Positions 1-6,793 of a stretch of DNA of 7,806 nucleotides are shown here, piece after piece (positions within the stretch are counted from its first letter, which is position 1; each line of letters begins with the position of its first letter). A program made the translations under genes and the position numbers. The stretch is taken from contig DGOD01000056.1 of NCBI GenBank assembly GCA_002389265.1, positions 1 to 7,806 on the forward strand. Reading direction: 5' to 3'. The DNA is from Gammaproteobacteria bacterium UBA4475. GTDB taxonomy: Bacteria > Pseudomonadota > Gammaproteobacteria > Pseudomonadales > Azotimanducaceae. Below the pieces are notes generated by a model. The model saw only the letters and a list, made by a program, of their open reading frames with translations, was not told where the DNA came from and did not search any database.

Positions 1-284
1 ATGCCCAGATACTCCAGCTCTTCGGGATCCTCCAGACGGTAGAGATCAAAATGGTAGGCTGCGCGCTCGCCCATTTCATAGGGCTCTACGAGCGTAAATG
101 TCGGGCTCTTGACTGCGCCCGTATAACCCATGCCACGCAGAATACCCCGTGACAGGGTGGTTTTCCCCGCACCTAGCTCACCGCAGAGGTAAACGATACC
201 TCGACCATTCAACAAAAGACTGAGCTGCCGTCCCATCGCTTCCGTCGCCAGCTCATCGGCTAGCTGTTGAACGAAGACTCTCAT
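1..284 (-). CDS. tsaE: tRNA threonylcarbamoyladenosine biosynthesis ATPase TsaE (3' part missing)
   Basis: TsaE is the P-loop ATPase that works with TsaB and TsaD to complete N6-threonylcarbamoyladenosine at position 37 of ANN-decoding tRNAs, in the cytoplasm. The first 94 codons are present and the window edge cuts the rest; the family is about 150 residues long. Visible motifs are the Walker A GELGAGKTT at residues 35-43 with Lys41, a KSPT segment at 59-62, and YHFDLYRL at 77-84 followed by the acidic DPEELEYLG. All align with E. coli TsaE with almost no offset, including Lys41 and Asp80. The ATG at 282-284 is the natural start by this alignment, but no good Shine-Dalgarno precedes it. In E. 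coli tsaE follows nnr on the same strand; here a divergent ABC transporter gene separates them, so tsaE needs its own promoter. Identity is very secure; only the C-terminus is unseen. Confidence 0.96.
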   Translation of the reverse strand, partial: MRVFVQQLADELATEAMGRQLSLLLNGRGIVYLCGELGAGKTTLSRGILRGMGYTGAVKSPTFTLVEPYEMGERAAYHFDLYRLEDPEELEYLG

Positions 285-490
285 AATTGTGCCGTCATAG
301 TCGGCGACTGAATCAGATGTGCATCCACTTGATTGATTTCAACATAAGGCATTGATCGCCAGTATACGACACCCGGAACGGTATTATGAGTGGAAAAATG
401 CCCCTTAACGGGCATAGGTCCGAGCCTTTGAACACTCATCTCCCAGCGAAATCGGCAGACAGCTCGCAGCGTTCATAGTAGATTGCGCCC
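285..490. other. Divergent spacer between tsaE and the ABC exporter gene
   Basis: This spacer must hold the start signals for both flanking genes. Besides the leftward hairpin at 394-415, the best plus-strand promoter guess is TCAACA (339-344) and TATACG (363-368), spaced 18 bp. Each matches the sigma-70 consensus at only four of six positions. On the minus strand a TTGAAA is present near 338-343, but no good -10 follows it. A TATTAT at 382-387 lacks a partner -35. I could not identify an operator or a riboswitch. Confidence 0.35.
394..415 (-). terminator. Terminator-like hairpin pointing toward tsaE
   Basis: Read on the minus strand, ATGCCC (415-410) and GGGCAT (403-398) form a perfect 6-bp stem around a 6-nt loop, GTTAAG. 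It is followed at once by TTTT (397-394). That is the shape of a short intrinsic terminator for leftward transcription. On the plus strand the stem has no following T-run, so it would act in one direction only. It lies about 110 bp upstream of the tsaE start, inside the tsaE/ABC spacer, with no recognised minus-strand gene ending just before it. It could be an attenuator in a tsaE leader, the end of an antisense RNA from the ABC gene, or a relic. The stem is short, so efficiency is uncertain. Confidence 0.45.
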
Positions 491-2377
491 ATGGAATACA
501 ATCCCCACAGCACCGCCTTCTCAGATCCGCTAGATATCGAGGGCGTCAAAAAACGCAGCGCAATGCAAACTATCGGTTCAATCCTGCCCTTCCTGTGGCC
601 GGCCAACAACCGCGAAATGCAAATACGGGTCGTGATTGCCATTAGCTGCCTGCTCTTGGGGCGAATCGCCAATGTCTACGGGCCCATTGTTCTGAAGGAC
701 CTGATTGACGGCCTCGAGGCACTGACAACCGGTAGTCGCGCCCTCGATGGACTCTGGGTGCTCGCCTTCATCTATGGCTTGACCGTGCTCCTGCCTGGCG
801 CCCTGAATGAGTTGCGAAGCGCTGTTTTTACGCCAGTATCCGAGTACGCTCAACGGATCTTCGGGCTTCAGACATTCAAACACCTCCATCAACTTGGAAT
901 GCGCTTTCACCTGGACCGCCGCACTGGTGGTCTTTCTCGCGCCATCGAACGGGGCACGCGCGCACTCCAACAAACCACCAGCCTGTTCGCTTTTAATATT
1001 GCCCCAACCCTATTTGAGGTCGCTATGGTAAGCGGCTATCTCGCGTACGCCTATCCGCCAAAATATGTGCTGGTCATTCTGGCTGCCGTCACCGCATACA
1101 TTTTGTTCACGCTGTTATTTACAGAATGGCGCACCCAATTTCGACGGGAGATGGTCATGCAGGAATCGCGCGCCACGACCATTGGCGTTGATAGTCTGCT
1201 GAATTTTGAAACCGTCAAATACTTCGGCAATGAGCGATATGAGGCGGACCGCTACAACGATGCACTGCTGCACTATATGGGTGCCGCGGTGAAAAGTCAG
1301 ACGACCTTGGGCGTCCTCAACGGCGGCCAATTGCTGGTCAGAGTTGCCTGTCAGCTGATCATTTTAATCATCGCCATCCAGGACTACTCAGCCGGCTTAC
1401 TCACCACCGGCGAGGTTGTCATGCTCAATACCTTTATGTTGCAATTATTCATACCTTTGGGATTCCTTGGGTCTTCCTATCGAATGATTCGGCAGGCGCT
1501 TGTGGACATGGAGTTTATGTTCCAGCTGCTCGACACGGTCCCTGAAATTCAAGATCAGGAATACGCCGAACCCCTCGTCGTGGGCTCGGCTACTCTGGCC
1601 TTCAAGGATGTTCACTTCGCCTACGATCCGGATCGTGAGATTCTACGCGGCATCAGTTTCGTCATACCTGAAGGCAAAACGACGGCTGTGGTGGGCGCTA
1701 GTGGCGCTGGCAAATCGACCCTCGCGCGCCTCCTGTATCGGTTCTTTGATACCCAGACCGGCGCGATCGAGATTGATGGACAAAATATCAAATCAGTGAC
1801 GCAAGCGAGCCTGCGCAGTGCCGTTGGGATTGTTCCTCAGGATACTGTGTTGTTCAACGATACGATCCGCTACAACATCCGCTACGGCAATCCCAACGCT
1901 TCTGACGAAGCAGTAGAAGCTGCGGCGAAGACCGCCAGCATTCATGATTTTATCGCATCCCTGCCCCTGGGTTATGAGACTCGAGTGGGCGAACGCGGAT
2001 TGAAACTCTCTGGCGGTGAAAAACAGCGGGTCGCGATTGCGCGTACTATCCTCAAGGATCCACCCATACTGGTGCTGGACGAAGCGACTTCGGCACTGGA
2101 CATCAAAACCGAACGGGAAATCCAGGCGGCGTTACTGGAGGTGGCAAAAAATCGCACGACACTGGTGATCGCGCATCGACTTTCCACTATCGTCAACGCC
2201 GACGAAATCTTAGTTCTGGATGCGGGCCGCATCATCGAGCAAGGCACACACAATGAACTGGTAGCCGCCAAGGGTAGCTATGCTGAGATGTGGCGCCGCC
2301 AGAAAGAAGCGGCAGATGAAATCGAGAAAATTCAAAAAATTCTTGGCATCAACGAGCTGCATTTACCTCAGACCTGA
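491..2377 (+). CDS. Atm1/ABCB7-type ABC exporter, fused permease and ATPase (heavy-metal/glutathione-conjugate type)
   Basis: This is a half-transporter that should act as a homodimer in the inner membrane. The N-terminal permease (about residues 45-330) has roughly six hydrophobic segments, and the ATPase covers about 365-600. ATPase motifs are complete: A-loop Tyr378, Walker A GASGAGKST 402-410, Q-loop Gln450, signature LSGGE 506-510, Walker B ILVLD 526-530 with Glu531, and H-loop His562. Subfamily marks in the permease are ANVYGPIVLKDLIDGL (60-75), RAIERGTRAL (150-159), TVKYFGNERYEADRY (241-255), LNGGQ (276-280) and the PLGFLGSSYR segment. These are typical of Atm1/ABCB6/ABCB7 relatives, which are known to export glutathione-linked sulfur or metal species; the actual substrate here is inferred. 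The start at 491 lacks a clear Shine-Dalgarno, and an internal ATG at 563 would remove a 24-residue hydrophilic extension. The gene lies between nnr and tsaE, unlike in E. coli, and ends 33 bp before convergent nnr. Confidence 0.93.
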   Translation: MEYNPHSTAFSDPLDIEGVKKRSAMQTIGSILPFLWPANNREMQIRVVIAISCLLLGRIANVYGPIVLKDLIDGLEALTTGSRALDGLWVLAFIYGLTVLLPGALNELRSAVFTPVSEYAQRIFGLQTFKHLHQLGMRFHLDRRTGGLSRAIERGTRALQQTTSLFAFNIAPTLFEVAMVSGYLAYAYPPKYVLVILAAVTAYILFTLLFTEWRTQFRREMVMQESRATTIGVDSLLNFETVKYFGNERYEADRYNDALLHYMGAAVKSQTTLGVLNGGQLLVRVACQLIILIIAIQDYSAGLLTTGEVVMLNTFMLQLFIPLGFLGSSYRMIRQALVDMEFMFQLLDTVPEIQDQEYAEPLVVGSATLAFKDVHFAYDPDREILRGISFVIPEGKTTAVVGASGAGKSTLARLLYRFFDTQTGAIEIDGQNIKSVTQASLRSAVGIVPQDTVLFNDTIRYNIRYGNPNASDEAVEAAAKTASIHDFIASLPLGYETRVGERGLKLSGGEKQRVAIARTILKDPPILVLDEATSALDIKTEREIQAALLEVAKNRTTLVIAHRLSTIVNADEILVLDAGRIIEQGTHNELVAAKGSYAEMWRRQKEAADEIEKIQKILGINELHLPQT

Positions 2378-2410
2378 GACCTGGAAACGCTTCAAACCTC
2401 AAAGAAAAAC

Positions 2411-3904
2411 TCACGGTTTTGGCGCCGAAGCAGGGTTGAGCAAACGCCGAATCCAAGGAATCGTATCGGTCGCTAATAGTCCCCGCTGTCCAGCTTCGGC
2501 CGCGCGGTCACCGGCGACAGCATGCACCGCGACGGCAAGCCGAGTCGCATCACCGGTTGATAACCCTTGCGCCAGTAATGCCGCAATCACCCCGGACAAT
2601 ACGTCTCCCATCCCGGCTGTCGCCATGCCTGGATTACCATAGGGACATAGGTCAATGTTTGATGTATCGGCCACTAGACTGCCGACGCCCTTGAGGACCA
2701 CAACACCCCCATACTGCGTTTGAATTTGACGTACCGTTTCGAATCGATCGGTCTCAACGTCTCCCTCATTCAACAAGCGACCCGCTTCACCCGGATGCGG
2801 AGTTAAAACCCAGTTATCCTTGTTCGCCGGTTGCTTCGCCAACAAGTTCAATCCGTCAGCATCAATCACCATCAAGCCTGGGTGTTCGATCAGATGCGCG
2901 AACACCATCTTCGACCACTCAGACTGACCCAGCCCTGGACCAAGCACAATGACCGTCGCCCGCGCAACGAGGGCATCCAGCTCGGAGCTGGCATCGATAC
3001 CACGGACCATCACCTCAGGACAGCGAGTCAACAACGCCAACGAATGAGAAGGATGGGTGGCCACCGTAACCAGCCCGGCGCCAGCCCGCAGTGCCGCTTC
3101 GGCACTCATCAACACTGCGCCACCCATGCCTCGGTCACCGCCAACGATCAGAACATGACCGTAAGAGTTCTTGTGCGAGTTGCGCCGCCGGGTGGGCAAA
3201 CCCGTTAACGCTCGATTCAGGCTCAGCTTTCGAGTATGCACGGCGGCCTGTTGCAGCACTTCATCACCGAGGCCGAGAGAGTCAAACAAGATTTCACCCG
3301 CACAATCAGGTCCATCCTGCGTCAACAAACCCCGTTTCAGACCAATAAAGGTCACGGTCACATCGGCCTCAATCGCTCCACCCAGTCGGTTACCCGTATC
3401 TGCGCAAAGCCCTGAGGGGATATCCACTGCGAGGGTTGGTAGACCCGACGCATTCATCAGGTCAATAGCTTGCTGGTAGGCGGGCCGCACATTGTCCGTT
3501 AAGCCCGTTCCCAACAGGGCATCGACCACCACATCAGCGTCGATAGTTTCTACGGGATCAAACGGCTCGGGGACGATACCTGACTGCAGGCAATAGTCAT
3601 AAGCCAATCGCGCGGCCGGACTGGCCTTGCCCATATCGCCCAGCATTCTGACTGTGACCTGCAAGTGCTGCTCGGCCAGCTTGCCAGCGATAATGTAACC
3701 GTCGCCAGCGTTGTTACCGCTGCCACACATTATCCAAATGTGTCTTGCAGCGGGCCACTGGGTCGTGAGTATGTCGACACAAGCGACGCCGGCACGGCGC
3801 ATCAGCGTGATCGCCGGAATCCCAAGATCTTCAATAGCGACGCGGTCCATTTCACGGACACTGGCAGCGGTATGAAGTCGGTCAGGCAGGTTATCTGGGT
3901 TCAC
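2411..3904 (-). CDS. nnr: Bifunctional NAD(P)H-hydrate epimerase / ADP-dependent NAD(P)H-hydrate dehydratase
   Basis: Nnr repairs NADH and NADPH that have become hydrated: the N-terminal YjeF_N domain interconverts R and S hydrates and the C-terminal ribokinase-like domain dehydrates the S form using ADP. Residue numbers here count from an alternative TTG at 3937. The epimerase domain (about 20-235) shows CGSGNNAGDG at 71-80, DALLGTG at 139-145 and VDIPSG at 171-176. The dehydratase domain (about 250-500) shows GHVLIVGGDRGMGGA, GPGLGQS at 333-339, IDADGLN, LTPHPGE at 378-384, LKGVGS and GMGDVLSG with the catalytic Asp445. Length matches E. coli (515 aa). I chose the GTG at 3904 (497 aa) because the TTG at 3937 lies within a TATAAT box; the first in-frame ATG, at 3850, would cut the conserved first helix. 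The gene converges on the ABC exporter gene and diverges from queG. Identity is very secure, the start less so. Confidence 0.95.
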   Translation of the reverse strand: MNPDNLPDRLHTAASVREMDRVAIEDLGIPAITLMRRAGVACVDILTTQWPAARHIWIMCGSGNNAGDGYIIAGKLAEQHLQVTVRMLGDMGKASPAARLAYDYCLQSGIVPEPFDPVETIDADVVVDALLGTGLTDNVRPAYQQAIDLMNASGLPTLAVDIPSGLCADTGNRLGGAIEADVTVTFIGLKRGLLTQDGPDCAGEILFDSLGLGDEVLQQAAVHTRKLSLNRALTGLPTRRRNSHKNSYGHVLIVGGDRGMGGAVLMSAEAALRAGAGLVTVATHPSHSLALLTRCPEVMVRGIDASSELDALVARATVIVLGPGLGQSEWSKMVFAHLIEHPGLMVIDADGLNLLAKQPANKDNWVLTPHPGEAGRLLNEGDVETDRFETVRQIQTQYGGVVVLKGVGSLVADTSNIDLCPYGNPGMATAGMGDVLSGVIAALLAQGLSTGDATRLAVAVHAVAGDRAAEAGQRGLLATDTIPWIRRLLNPASAPKP

Positions 3905-3936
3905 AGTATGGTTTTCGTGGCAATTCAGATACCGCA

Positions 3937-3967
3937 ATTATAAGGTATGCAGCGCCCATAGCGTCTA
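3937..3967 (-). promoter_or_regulatory. Candidate sigma-70 promoter for nnr
   Basis: On the minus strand a perfect -10 hexamer TATAAT occupies 3942-3937. A weaker -35 candidate, TAGACG (3967-3962, four of six matches), lies 19 bp upstream. Transcription would begin near 3930, giving a leader of about 26 nt before the GTG start at 3904. The -10 is strong while the -35 is poor and its spacing long, so the exact architecture is an inference. The site sits in the nnr/queG divergent spacer, whose queG side is A/T-rich (3967-3996) without a clear plus-strand promoter. Confidence 0.45.
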
Positions 3968-4008
3968 AAAAAACGCCTTTCGAAGCCTTTTTTGCGAAAC
4001 TAGTACTT

Positions 4009-5127
4009 ATGTCAATCATTCCCCACACAGACCAGGAGCCCCGGGAGGTCTATCAATCTCTTGGCCGCCAGCTAGAAAGCTGGGCTCAGGAATTGGGGTT
4101 TCAGCAGGTCGGCATTACCGACACGGAGCTGGGTGACCATGAGGCCCGCCTGCAAACTTGGCTGGACAAGGGCTTCCATGGCGAGATGGCCTATATGGGG
4201 CACCACGGTCGAATGCGCAGTCGACCCTCTGAATTGGTGCCAGGCGTTACTCGCGTGATCACGCTGCGCATGGATTACTTACCTGCCGGGACCGAACCGC
4301 TGGCACAGCTAGAATCTCCCGCGGACGCTTATGTCGCGCGCTATGCCCTCGGTCGTGACTACCACAAAGTTATTCGCCGCAGGCTAGTCAAGCTCTGGAA
4401 ACGCATCAATGACTATTTGCTCGACCATGGCATAGACCACCACAGCGCGCGGGTCTTCACGGACAGCGCACCTATTCTCGAAAAGGCACTCGCCGAGAAG
4501 TCTGGACTCGGCTGGATTGGCAAGAATACGCTACTGCTTAACCAGTCTGCCGGTTCATTTTTTTTCCTGGCTGAAATCTTCACTGATCTGCCCCTGTCGC
4601 TTAGCGAACCTCAATCCACTAATCACTGCGGCTCCTGCAATCGCTGCATTGAGGTCTGCCCCACGGCCGCTATCATTGCACCGTATCAACTCGATGCCCG
4701 GCGCTGTATTTCGTATTTGACGATCGAACATCGAGGTAGCATACCCGTCGAGTTTCGTGCCCCTATGGGCAACCGCATCTTTGGCTGTGACGACTGCCAA
4801 TTGTTCTGCCCCTGGAATAAATTTGCCCAGGTGAGCTCGGTTACGGACTTCAATCCCCGCAACGAACTGGACGCCAGCACGCTAATAGAGCTGTTCCTCT
4901 GGAATGAAACGGAGTTCTTAAGCCGAACGCAAGGTTCTGCCATCAGGCGCACAGGCTATCTGGGTTGGCGCCGCAACATCGCCGTCGCATTAGGGAACTG
5001 TGACTTTGACGAAAAAGTGTATCAGGTGCTCGCCACCAACCTGGCGGCAGCCCCGCCCCTGGTACAGGAACATATTACCTGGGCGATGGCGGCACTGGAT
5101 GAACGTCGACCCAATCTCAGCACCTAA
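4009..5127 (+). CDS. queG: Epoxyqueuosine reductase QueG
   Basis: QueG is a cytoplasmic cobalamin- and iron-sulfur-dependent enzyme that reduces epoxyqueuosine to queuosine at the wobble base of GUN-anticodon tRNAs. The 372-residue length is close to E. coli (379). The N-terminal catalytic part includes [11 protein letters not shown] (28-38), [10 protein letters not shown] (111-120) and [20 protein letters not shown], with the expected catalytic Asp152. Eight cysteines for two [4Fe-4S] clusters are present: CxxCxxCxxxCP at Cys207, 210, 213 and 217, then Cys233 in [10 protein letters not shown], and Cys260, 263 and 267 in [13 protein letters not shown]-terminal HEAT-like segment follows ([18 protein letters not shown]). 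ATG 4009 is the only reasonable start, although no Shine-Dalgarno is seen before it. It diverges from nnr, as queG and nnr do in E. coli. Its TAA stop overlaps the orn stop on the opposite strand. Confidence 0.97.
   Translation: MSIIPHTDQEPREVYQSLGRQLESWAQELGFQQVGITDTELGDHEARLQTWLDKGFHGEMAYMGHHGRMRSRPSELVPGVTRVITLRMDYLPAGTEPLAQLESPADAYVARYALGRDYHKVIRRRLVKLWKRINDYLLDHGIDHHSARVFTDSAPILEKALAEKSGLGWIGKNTLLLNQSAGSFFFLAEIFTDLPLSLSEPQSTNHCGSCNRCIEVCPTAAIIAPYQLDARRCISYLTIEHRGSIPVEFRAPMGNRIFGCDDCQLFCPWNKFAQVSSVTDFNPRNELDASTLIELFLWNETEFLSRTQGSAIRRTGYLGWRRNIAVALGNCDFDEKVYQVLATNLAAAPPLVQEHITWAMAALDERRPNLST
5124..5127. other. Shared CTAA: overlapping convergent stop codons of queG and orn
   Basis: The plus strand CTAA gives TAA (5125-5127) for queG and, read on the minus strand, TAG (5126-5124) for orn. 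The two genes therefore end inside each other with no intergenic DNA. A short inverted repeat, CAGC (5118-5121) and GCTG (5129-5132), puts the tetranucleotide in its 7-nt loop. There is no T-run on either strand, so this is not a standard intrinsic terminator. Confidence 0.9.
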
Positions 5128-5672
5128 GGCTGGAGCCGAAAGAACTGCTGACGGTAAGCTTGTAACTCGGCAATCGACTCTCGAATATCATCAACCGCGC
5201 GATGGGCGCCGGTTTTCTTAATGCTCTGATGGACGTCCGGCCGCCAGCGTACGGCAAGCTCTTTGACTGTGCTGACATCAATGTTGCGATAGTGCAGGTA
5301 GGACTCAAGCTCAGGCATATACTTGACCAAAAATCGCCGGTCCTGGCCGATAGAGTTTCCACACAGTGGCGACTGGCCAGGTTCCACATGCTGTTGGATG
5401 AATGCCAAGGTTTGTTCCGCGGCCACCTGCTCACTGACGCCTTCACGCTTGACCCGATCAACCAGACCCGAAGCCGTATGGTGAGATGTATTCCATTCAT
5501 CCATAGCATCCAATAATGACTGTGGTTGGCTAATACAGAATACTGGTCCCTCCGCGATGACGTTAAGTGCTGAGTCCGTGATGATGGTCGCAATCTCCAG
5601 AATGCGCTCGACCTCTGGATCCAGGCCAGTCATTTCGAGGTCCATCCAGACCAAATTTTCCGAATATGCCAT
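5124..5672 (-). CDS. orn: Oligoribonuclease (DEDDh 3'-5' exonuclease)
   Basis: Orn degrades the dinucleotides and very short RNAs left by other RNases, and in many gammaproteobacteria also clears pGpG from c-di-GMP turnover. It is a cytoplasmic homodimer. From the ATG at 5672 the protein is 182 residues, against 181 in E. coli. All five DEDDh residues are visible: Asp11 and Glu13 in [12 protein letters not shown], Asp111 in [11 protein letters not shown], and His157 and Asp162 in [11 protein letters not shown]. The segment [10 protein letters not shown] carries the tyrosine matching E. coli Tyr129. A TTG two codons upstream (5678) keeps the frame open, but a good Shine-Dalgarno spaced for the ATG decides the start. 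The gene converges with queG, overlapping it by 4 bp, and diverges from the psd region. The E. coli neighbour rsgA is not in its place. Confidence 0.97.
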   Translation of the reverse strand: MAYSENLVWMDLEMTGLDPEVERILEIATIITDSALNVIAEGPVFCISQPQSLLDAMDEWNTSHHTASGLVDRVKREGVSEQVAAEQTLAFIQQHVEPGQSPLCGNSIGQDRRFLVKYMPELESYLHYRNIDVSTVKELAVRWRPDVHQSIKKTGAHRAVDDIRESIAELQAYRQQFFRLQP

Positions 5673-5679
5673 CTTCAAA

Positions 5680-5686
5680 CCCTTCT
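5680..5686 (-). promoter_or_regulatory. Ribosome binding site of orn
   Basis: Read on the minus strand, AGAAGGG (5686-5680) is followed by 7 nt and then the ATG at 5672. The spacing is ideal for this ATG and too short for the TTG at 5678, so it settles the start. It is the only convincing Shine-Dalgarno found before any gene in the window. Confidence 0.75.
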
Positions 5687-5770
5687 GCCCGCTCGCACTG
5701 AATACCCGCCATCTTAACTGATTTAGCCCTCTGGACGCAGTGTAACTTTAGCGCCACAACATAATCAGGG

Positions 5771-5801
5771 TTGGCAAATAAGCCGCCCCATCCCGTAGAA
5801 T
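5771..5801 (+). promoter_or_regulatory. Candidate sigma-70 promoter for the small ORF and psd
   Basis: TTGGCA (5771-5776) and TAGAAT (5796-5801) each match the consensus at five of six positions, with a 19-bp spacer that is slightly long. Transcription would start near 5808, about 20 nt before the small ORF and about 160 nt before psd. The location, in the orn/psd divergent spacer, fits a psd promoter. Confidence 0.45.
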
Positions 5802-5828
5802 GCCTTTTAAACCAATTTTGGACCCCCT

Positions 5829-5972
5829 ATGCAGCCATCTGTGATTGAATTCGTGCAATCATGCCGCCTATCCGTATTGTCAGCGGCAGCACGGCAGCTC
5901 GCAACCCAACAGGCGGCGCCCAGCCTTGCGATGACGGGACAATGGACAACCACTGCGGTCGTCCATTTATGA
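5829..5972 (+). CDS. Possible 47-residue leader ORF overlapping the psd start
   Basis: An ATG at 5829 opens a 47-codon frame that ends in TGA at 5970-5972, sharing ATGA with the psd start at 5969. Such 4-bp stop-start overlaps are a common sign of translational coupling. Psd has no visible Shine-Dalgarno of its own, and a promoter-like motif lies just upstream of this ORF. A weak GGA sits six bases before its ATG. The predicted peptide is alanine- and glutamine-rich in its middle (SAAARQLATQQAAPSLAM), with no membrane segment, cysteine cluster or family motif that I recognise. It may be a real leader peptide, a remnant of a decayed gene, or a chance frame. The overlap is the only strong argument, so the call is tentative. 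Confidence 0.35.
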   Translation: MQPSVIEFVQSCRLSVLSAAARQLATQQAAPSLAMTGQWTTTAVVHL

Positions 5973-6793
5973 GCCGGCTGTTTATTCGCATACAGTACCT
6001 GATCCCCCAGCATCTCCTGTCACGTCTGGTGGGCCTGGTGGCGTCATCACGGGTAACATGGATCAAAAATACCTTCATTCGAGTCATTGTTCGCCTCTTC
6101 AACGTCGATATGACTGAAGCCGAATCCGCCAACCTGGCAGATTATCCGACCTTTAACGCGTTTTTTTCACGCCGACTCAAACCTGGCCTACGCCCGATCA
6201 GCGGCCTGGTCAGCTCGCCTGCTGACGGCTGCGTGTCGGCCTGCGGCGATATTAATGGGAACCAGATTATTCAAGCCAAAGGCCTCAACTATTCAGTGGA
6301 GAAATTGCTTGCCAGCGCTGATGCCAGCCGTTTCCACAACGGCAGCTTTATCACGATTTATCTGTCGCCCAAGGATTACCACCGAGTTCACAACCCTGTT
6401 GCTGGACAATTACACTCGGGGACTTACGTACCCGGCAAACTATTCTCAGTGAACGACGCTACCGCCCAAGCCGTTCCTGATTTATTTGCCGATAATGAGC
6501 GTTACGTGATGCACTTCGACACTGAATTCGGCGCCATGGCCGTGGTCATGGTAGGCGCCATGATCGTCGCCGGGATCCAAACAGCCTGGCAAAAAGCACC
6601 CTACCCAGCTGGCAGGTTATGCCAGGAAATATTCACACCCACTCGGCAAATTGATCAGGGCGAAGAACTCGGCAAGTTCCTTATGGGCTCAACCGCCATC
6701 GTCCTGCTGGAGCGCCGTGTCAATTGGCAGGTTGGCGGGCAGAATCTCGTCAAAATGGGCCAGGCTCTGGCGCTGGATACACTGGCACCCTAA
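5969..6793 (+). CDS. psd: Phosphatidylserine decarboxylase proenzyme
   Basis: Psd decarboxylates phosphatidylserine to phosphatidylethanolamine at the inner face of the cytoplasmic membrane. It is made as a proenzyme that cuts itself into beta and alpha chains, leaving a pyruvoyl group on the alpha chain. The 274-residue protein is shorter than E. coli Psd (322 aa), mostly at the C-terminus. The catalytic triad is visible as Asp86 (SPADG), His141 (KDYHRVH) and Ser241. The cleavage motif reads MGST where E. coli has LGST. Other family blocks are YPTFNAFFSRRL, QAKGLNYSVEKLL, GTYVPGKLFSVN and MHFDTEFGAMAVVMVGAMIV. The frame is open from an ATG at 5861, but those 36 extra residues do not resemble Psd, and ATG 5969 (MSRLFIRIQYLIP) aligns with the E. 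coli start. The start overlaps the stop of a small upstream ORF, and the stop overlaps the epmA stop. Confidence 0.96.
   Translation: MSRLFIRIQYLIPQHLLSRLVGLVASSRVTWIKNTFIRVIVRLFNVDMTEAESANLADYPTFNAFFSRRLKPGLRPISGLVSSPADGCVSACGDINGNQIIQAKGLNYSVEKLLASADASRFHNGSFITIYLSPKDYHRVHNPVAGQLHSGTYVPGKLFSVNDATAQAVPDLFADNERYVMHFDTEFGAMAVVMVGAMIVAGIQTAWQKAPYPAGRLCQEIFTPTRQIDQGEELGKFLMGSTAIVLLERRVNWQVGGQNLVKMGQALALDTLAP
6790..6793. other. Shared CTAA: overlapping convergent stop codons of psd and epmA
   Basis: As at queG/orn, the plus strand CTAA supplies TAA (6791-6793) to psd and, on the minus strand, TAG (6792-6790) to epmA. A very short inverted repeat, GGC (6784-6786) and GCC (6795-6797), flanks it. 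No T-run follows on either strand, so no recognisable terminator separates the two genes. Confidence 0.9.

Noticed and set aside
386..478. A 30-codon plus-strand ORF ending 12 bp before the ABC exporter start, a possible upstream ORF.
   Set aside because: It is short enough to arise by chance, contains the leftward hairpin, does not overlap the exporter start, and has no recognisable peptide features.
436..672. A 78-codon minus-strand ORF followed by the leftward terminator-like hairpin.
   Set aside because: It is antisense to the exporter N-terminus and spacer, with no protein motif or start signal. The hairpin is reported separately as the only supportable part.
2367..2413. A possible bidirectional terminator between the exporter gene and nnr.
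   Set aside because: The CTCAG/CTGAG repeat at 2367-2378 leaves only a 2-nt loop (4 bp with a 4-nt loop) and has no T-run after it. The minus-strand TTTTT after the nnr stop has no GC-rich stem in front of it.
3967..3996. The A-run and T-run around TTCGAA upstream of queG, first read as a terminator hairpin.
   Set aside because: The arms are only A/T pairs with mismatched GC bases between them, so there is no stable stem. It is more likely an AT-rich promoter region.
5861..5968. A 36-residue N-terminal extension of Psd from the upstream ATG.
   Set aside because: The extension does not resemble Psd or a signal peptide, while ATG 5969 aligns with the known N-terminus.
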